From contig MU008171.1 in the NCBI GenBank assembly GCA_010909165.1, positions 434,001 to 498,000 of the forward strand: DNA of 64,000 bases. The letters are read 5' to 3'. The DNA comes from Anthoceros angustus (lineage: Eukaryota; Streptophyta; Anthocerotopsida; Anthocerotales; Anthocerotaceae). The position numbers and the translations under genes are program-made. The first letter of the stretch is position 1; each line of letters opens with the position of its first letter. The notes beneath the pieces were generated by a model. It worked only from the letters and a program-made list of their open reading frames with translations, made no database searches and was not told the origin of the DNA. This document shows positions 62,648 through 64,000 of this stretch, in pieces.

Positions 62648-64000
62648 GGGACAACAGACGAGATAAGAAGAGCTCCCGTTCGCCTGACTTCCGGCGTAAG
62701 GGGTCCGGCGAGGTCCTGTGGTTGAACAGCATGTTTAAGCCAGCTTGGGTTGATGAACAGCTCGTGTCCTGGGATATGCAGATGGGTCATGGTGCTTCTC
62801 CTTCTGAGTCCAGCTTTCCGGATAAGCCTGAACCTGGCAGGTGTGCAGGAGCGGAAACGGGCGTCGTTACGGCTGTAACCGTGAGCACGTTATGTCAGCA
62901 GGGGAAGCTATGTGAGGCCGTTGGAGCCCTGGAATCTCTGGCACAGACAGACTCGGCTATTTCTCCTTCTCTGTTTTGCACTGTGCTGAAGCTGTGTACG
63001 GCTACGAAGGACTTGGTGGTGGGGCGACGAGTTCATGATCGCATTGTCAAACTTGGGTACGCGTCGGATGCTTACCTGGGGAACCATATCTTGCGCATGT
63101 ATGCATGTGGGGGTAGGCTAGAGGAGGCAATGGATGTGTTCACCAGGATAGGCAAACCAGATGTTATCACGTGGGGTTCCATCATCTCCGCGCATGCTAA
63201 ACATGGGAAACCCAAGGAGGCAATAAAATTGTACCATGAGATGCGTAGTTCAGGAGTGAAGGCGAATGGCCATGTCTTTGTAGCTGCCCTTCAAGCTTGT
63301 GCCTCGGCCGCCGACTTGGAATCTGGCAAAAAAGTGCACTGTGATGTGTTGCACAGTGACATTCCCACTAACCTGTTTGTTGGCAACTGCTTGGTGGACA
63401 TGTATGCAAAATGTGGCGAAATGAAGAATGCACGCCAGGTTTTTGACACCATGGCCACAAAGGATGTGGTGACATGGAATGCCCTGATATCTGGGTATGC
63501 AAAATGCGGTGAACTGAAAGATGCACAGCAGGTTTTCGACGACATGAACACAAAGAATGTGGTGTCATGGAATGCCCTGATAGCTGGGTATGCCGAGCAA
63601 GGTCTCGGACATGAGGCACTCGTTCTGTATGGACAAATGGAGCAGGATGGCCTCATTTTGGCTGACCATGTGACTTTTGCTTGCCTTCTAAAGGCCTGTG
63701 CAAGCACTGTTGCCTTACAGAAGGGCAGGCAGCTACACTCACTGATTGTCGAAAGAGGACTGCTGGATAATGTAGTGTTGGGCAACTGCCTGGTGGACAT
63801 GTATGCAAAATGTGGTGAACTGGAAGATGCACGCCAGGTTTTTGACAGCATGAACTCAAAGAATGTGGTGACGTGGAATGCCCTGATATCTGGGTATGCC
63901 AAATCTGGTGAACTGGAAGATGCACGCCAGGTTTTTGACAGCATGGCCACAAAGGATGTGGTAACATGGACGTCGCTGATTGCTGGGTATGCACAGCAAG
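62032..64000 (+). CDS. PPR protein with two N-terminal PDF-like modules (partial, runs off the edge)
   Basis: The frame opens at ATG 62032, two codons after an in-frame TGA, and stays open for 656 codons to the window end with no intron. PPR proteins bind organellar RNA in a sequence-specific way and direct editing, splicing or processing. Residues about 75-125 and 194-244 are two copies, spaced 119 residues apart, of a module reading LWQQ.F, MWWDNRRDKKSS, SPDFRRKGSGEVLWLN and PAWVDEQLVS. This closely follows the PDF motif of plant OSB proteins, which bind single-stranded DNA in organelles. From about residue 288 come plant-type PPR repeats (MYACGGRLEEAMDVF, MYAKCGEMKNARQVF, KDVVTWNALISGYAK). 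The C-terminus, where an E or DYW editing domain would sit, lies outside the window. No classical targeting peptide is obvious at the start chosen. Confidence 0.88.
   Translation, partial: MATVGQPDPLWSTQIGLHTGIVRGAPGHLISGSEPLANKASRCSSVRSAALQLPRKCVVGDGFSSHGRYQEQEHLWQQLFLDPTMWWDNRRDKKSSRSPDFRRKGSGEVLWLNNMFKPAWVDEQLVSLDMQMGHGASPSKSSSPDNPEPGRRAESEMGMGFRCSSVRSPLPLPRNCVGGDGFSNDGRRQEQEHLWQQFFLEPTMWWDNRRDKKSSRSPDFRRKGSGEVLWLNSMFKPAWVDEQLVSWDMQMGHGASPSESSFPDKPEPGRCAGAETGVVTAVTVSTLCQQGKLCEAVGALESLAQTDSAISPSLFCTVLKLCTATKDLVVGRRVHDRIVKLGYASDAYLGNHILRMYACGGRLEEAMDVFTRIGKPDVITWGSIISAHAKHGKPKEAIKLYHEMRSSGVKANGHVFVAALQACASAADLESGKKVHCDVLHSDIPTNLFVGNCLVDMYAKCGEMKNARQVFDTMATKDVVTWNALISGYAKCGELKDAQQVFDDMNTKNVVSWNALIAGYAEQGLGHEALVLYGQMEQDGLILADHVTFACLLKACASTVALQKGRQLHSLIVERGLLDNVVLGNCLVDMYAKCGELEDARQVFDSMNSKNVVTWNALISGYAKSGELEDARQVFDSMATKDVVTWTSLIAGYAQQ

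Noticed and set aside
1-64000. CRISPR arrays, rRNA or tRNA genes
   Set aside because: No regularly spaced repeats of CRISPR type. I could not recognise an rRNA segment or a complete tRNA cloverleaf by eye; a tRNAscan-type search would be needed to exclude a tRNA.

Overview
The window looks like nuclear DNA of a land plant, most likely a seed-free one. This rests on gene content: a cytosolic HSC70, an INDETERMINATE-DOMAIN zinc-finger factor, a plastid starch phosphatase of the LSF2 type, a RETICULATA-related protein, a DUF1685 protein, several nuclear genes for organellar proteins of bacterial ancestry, and a PPR protein built of near-identical plant-type repeats. Short TTTAGGG (plant telomere-type) runs also occur. 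Introns are short, mostly about 75-300 bp, with GT-AG ends and three GC-AG exceptions. A fern or lycophyte is my best guess from the PPR style and the restriction-like-endonuclease LINEs; the species cannot be named from sequence alone.

Layout. 1-1.8 kb: flavin monooxygenase (minus strand) with frame problems in its last exon. 2.4-4.5 kb: HSC70 (minus). 4.65-10.9 kb: a decayed, internally duplicated R2-like LINE inserted just upstream of HSC70; one duplicated unit appears to join HSC70 upstream DNA to the LINE 3' end. 11.8-13.8 kb: remains of a second LINE type. 14.5-44.1 kb: a gene-rich island with CHR24/ERCC6L-like SNF2 ATPase (+), RETICULATA-related protein (-), LSF2-type phosphatase (+), CDK5RAP1/MiaB-like methylthiotransferase (-), SAM-domain protein (+), RadA-like protein (-), DUF1685 protein (+), an AT-rich tract with one unrecognised three-exon gene (-), MnmA-type tRNA thiolase (+) and a TPR membrane protein (-). 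44.2-51.2 kb: spacer with a strong hairpin, telomere-like runs and LINE remains, one with an internal inversion. 51.2-54.0 kb: IDD zinc-finger gene (-). 54-59 kb: AT-rich DNA without recognisable genes. 59.1-62.65 kb: a 1.78-kb direct duplication covering the upstream region and start of a PPR gene. 62.03-64 kb: that PPR gene, running off the right edge.

Functionally, several genes act in chloroplast or mitochondria: tRNA modification at two different bases (CDK5RAP1-like and MnmA), organellar DNA maintenance (RadA), starch breakdown (LSF2), plastid membrane function (RETICULATA-related, TPR) and organellar RNA handling (PPR). They are not an operon; each has its own orientation, in alternating divergent and convergent pairs. 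The most unusual gene is the PPR gene, whose N-terminus carries two tandem modules resembling the PDF motif of plant organellar single-stranded-DNA-binding (OSB) proteins. Exon boundaries given here were read by eye from splice signals; reading phase was checked across every junction of the genes reported as intact.
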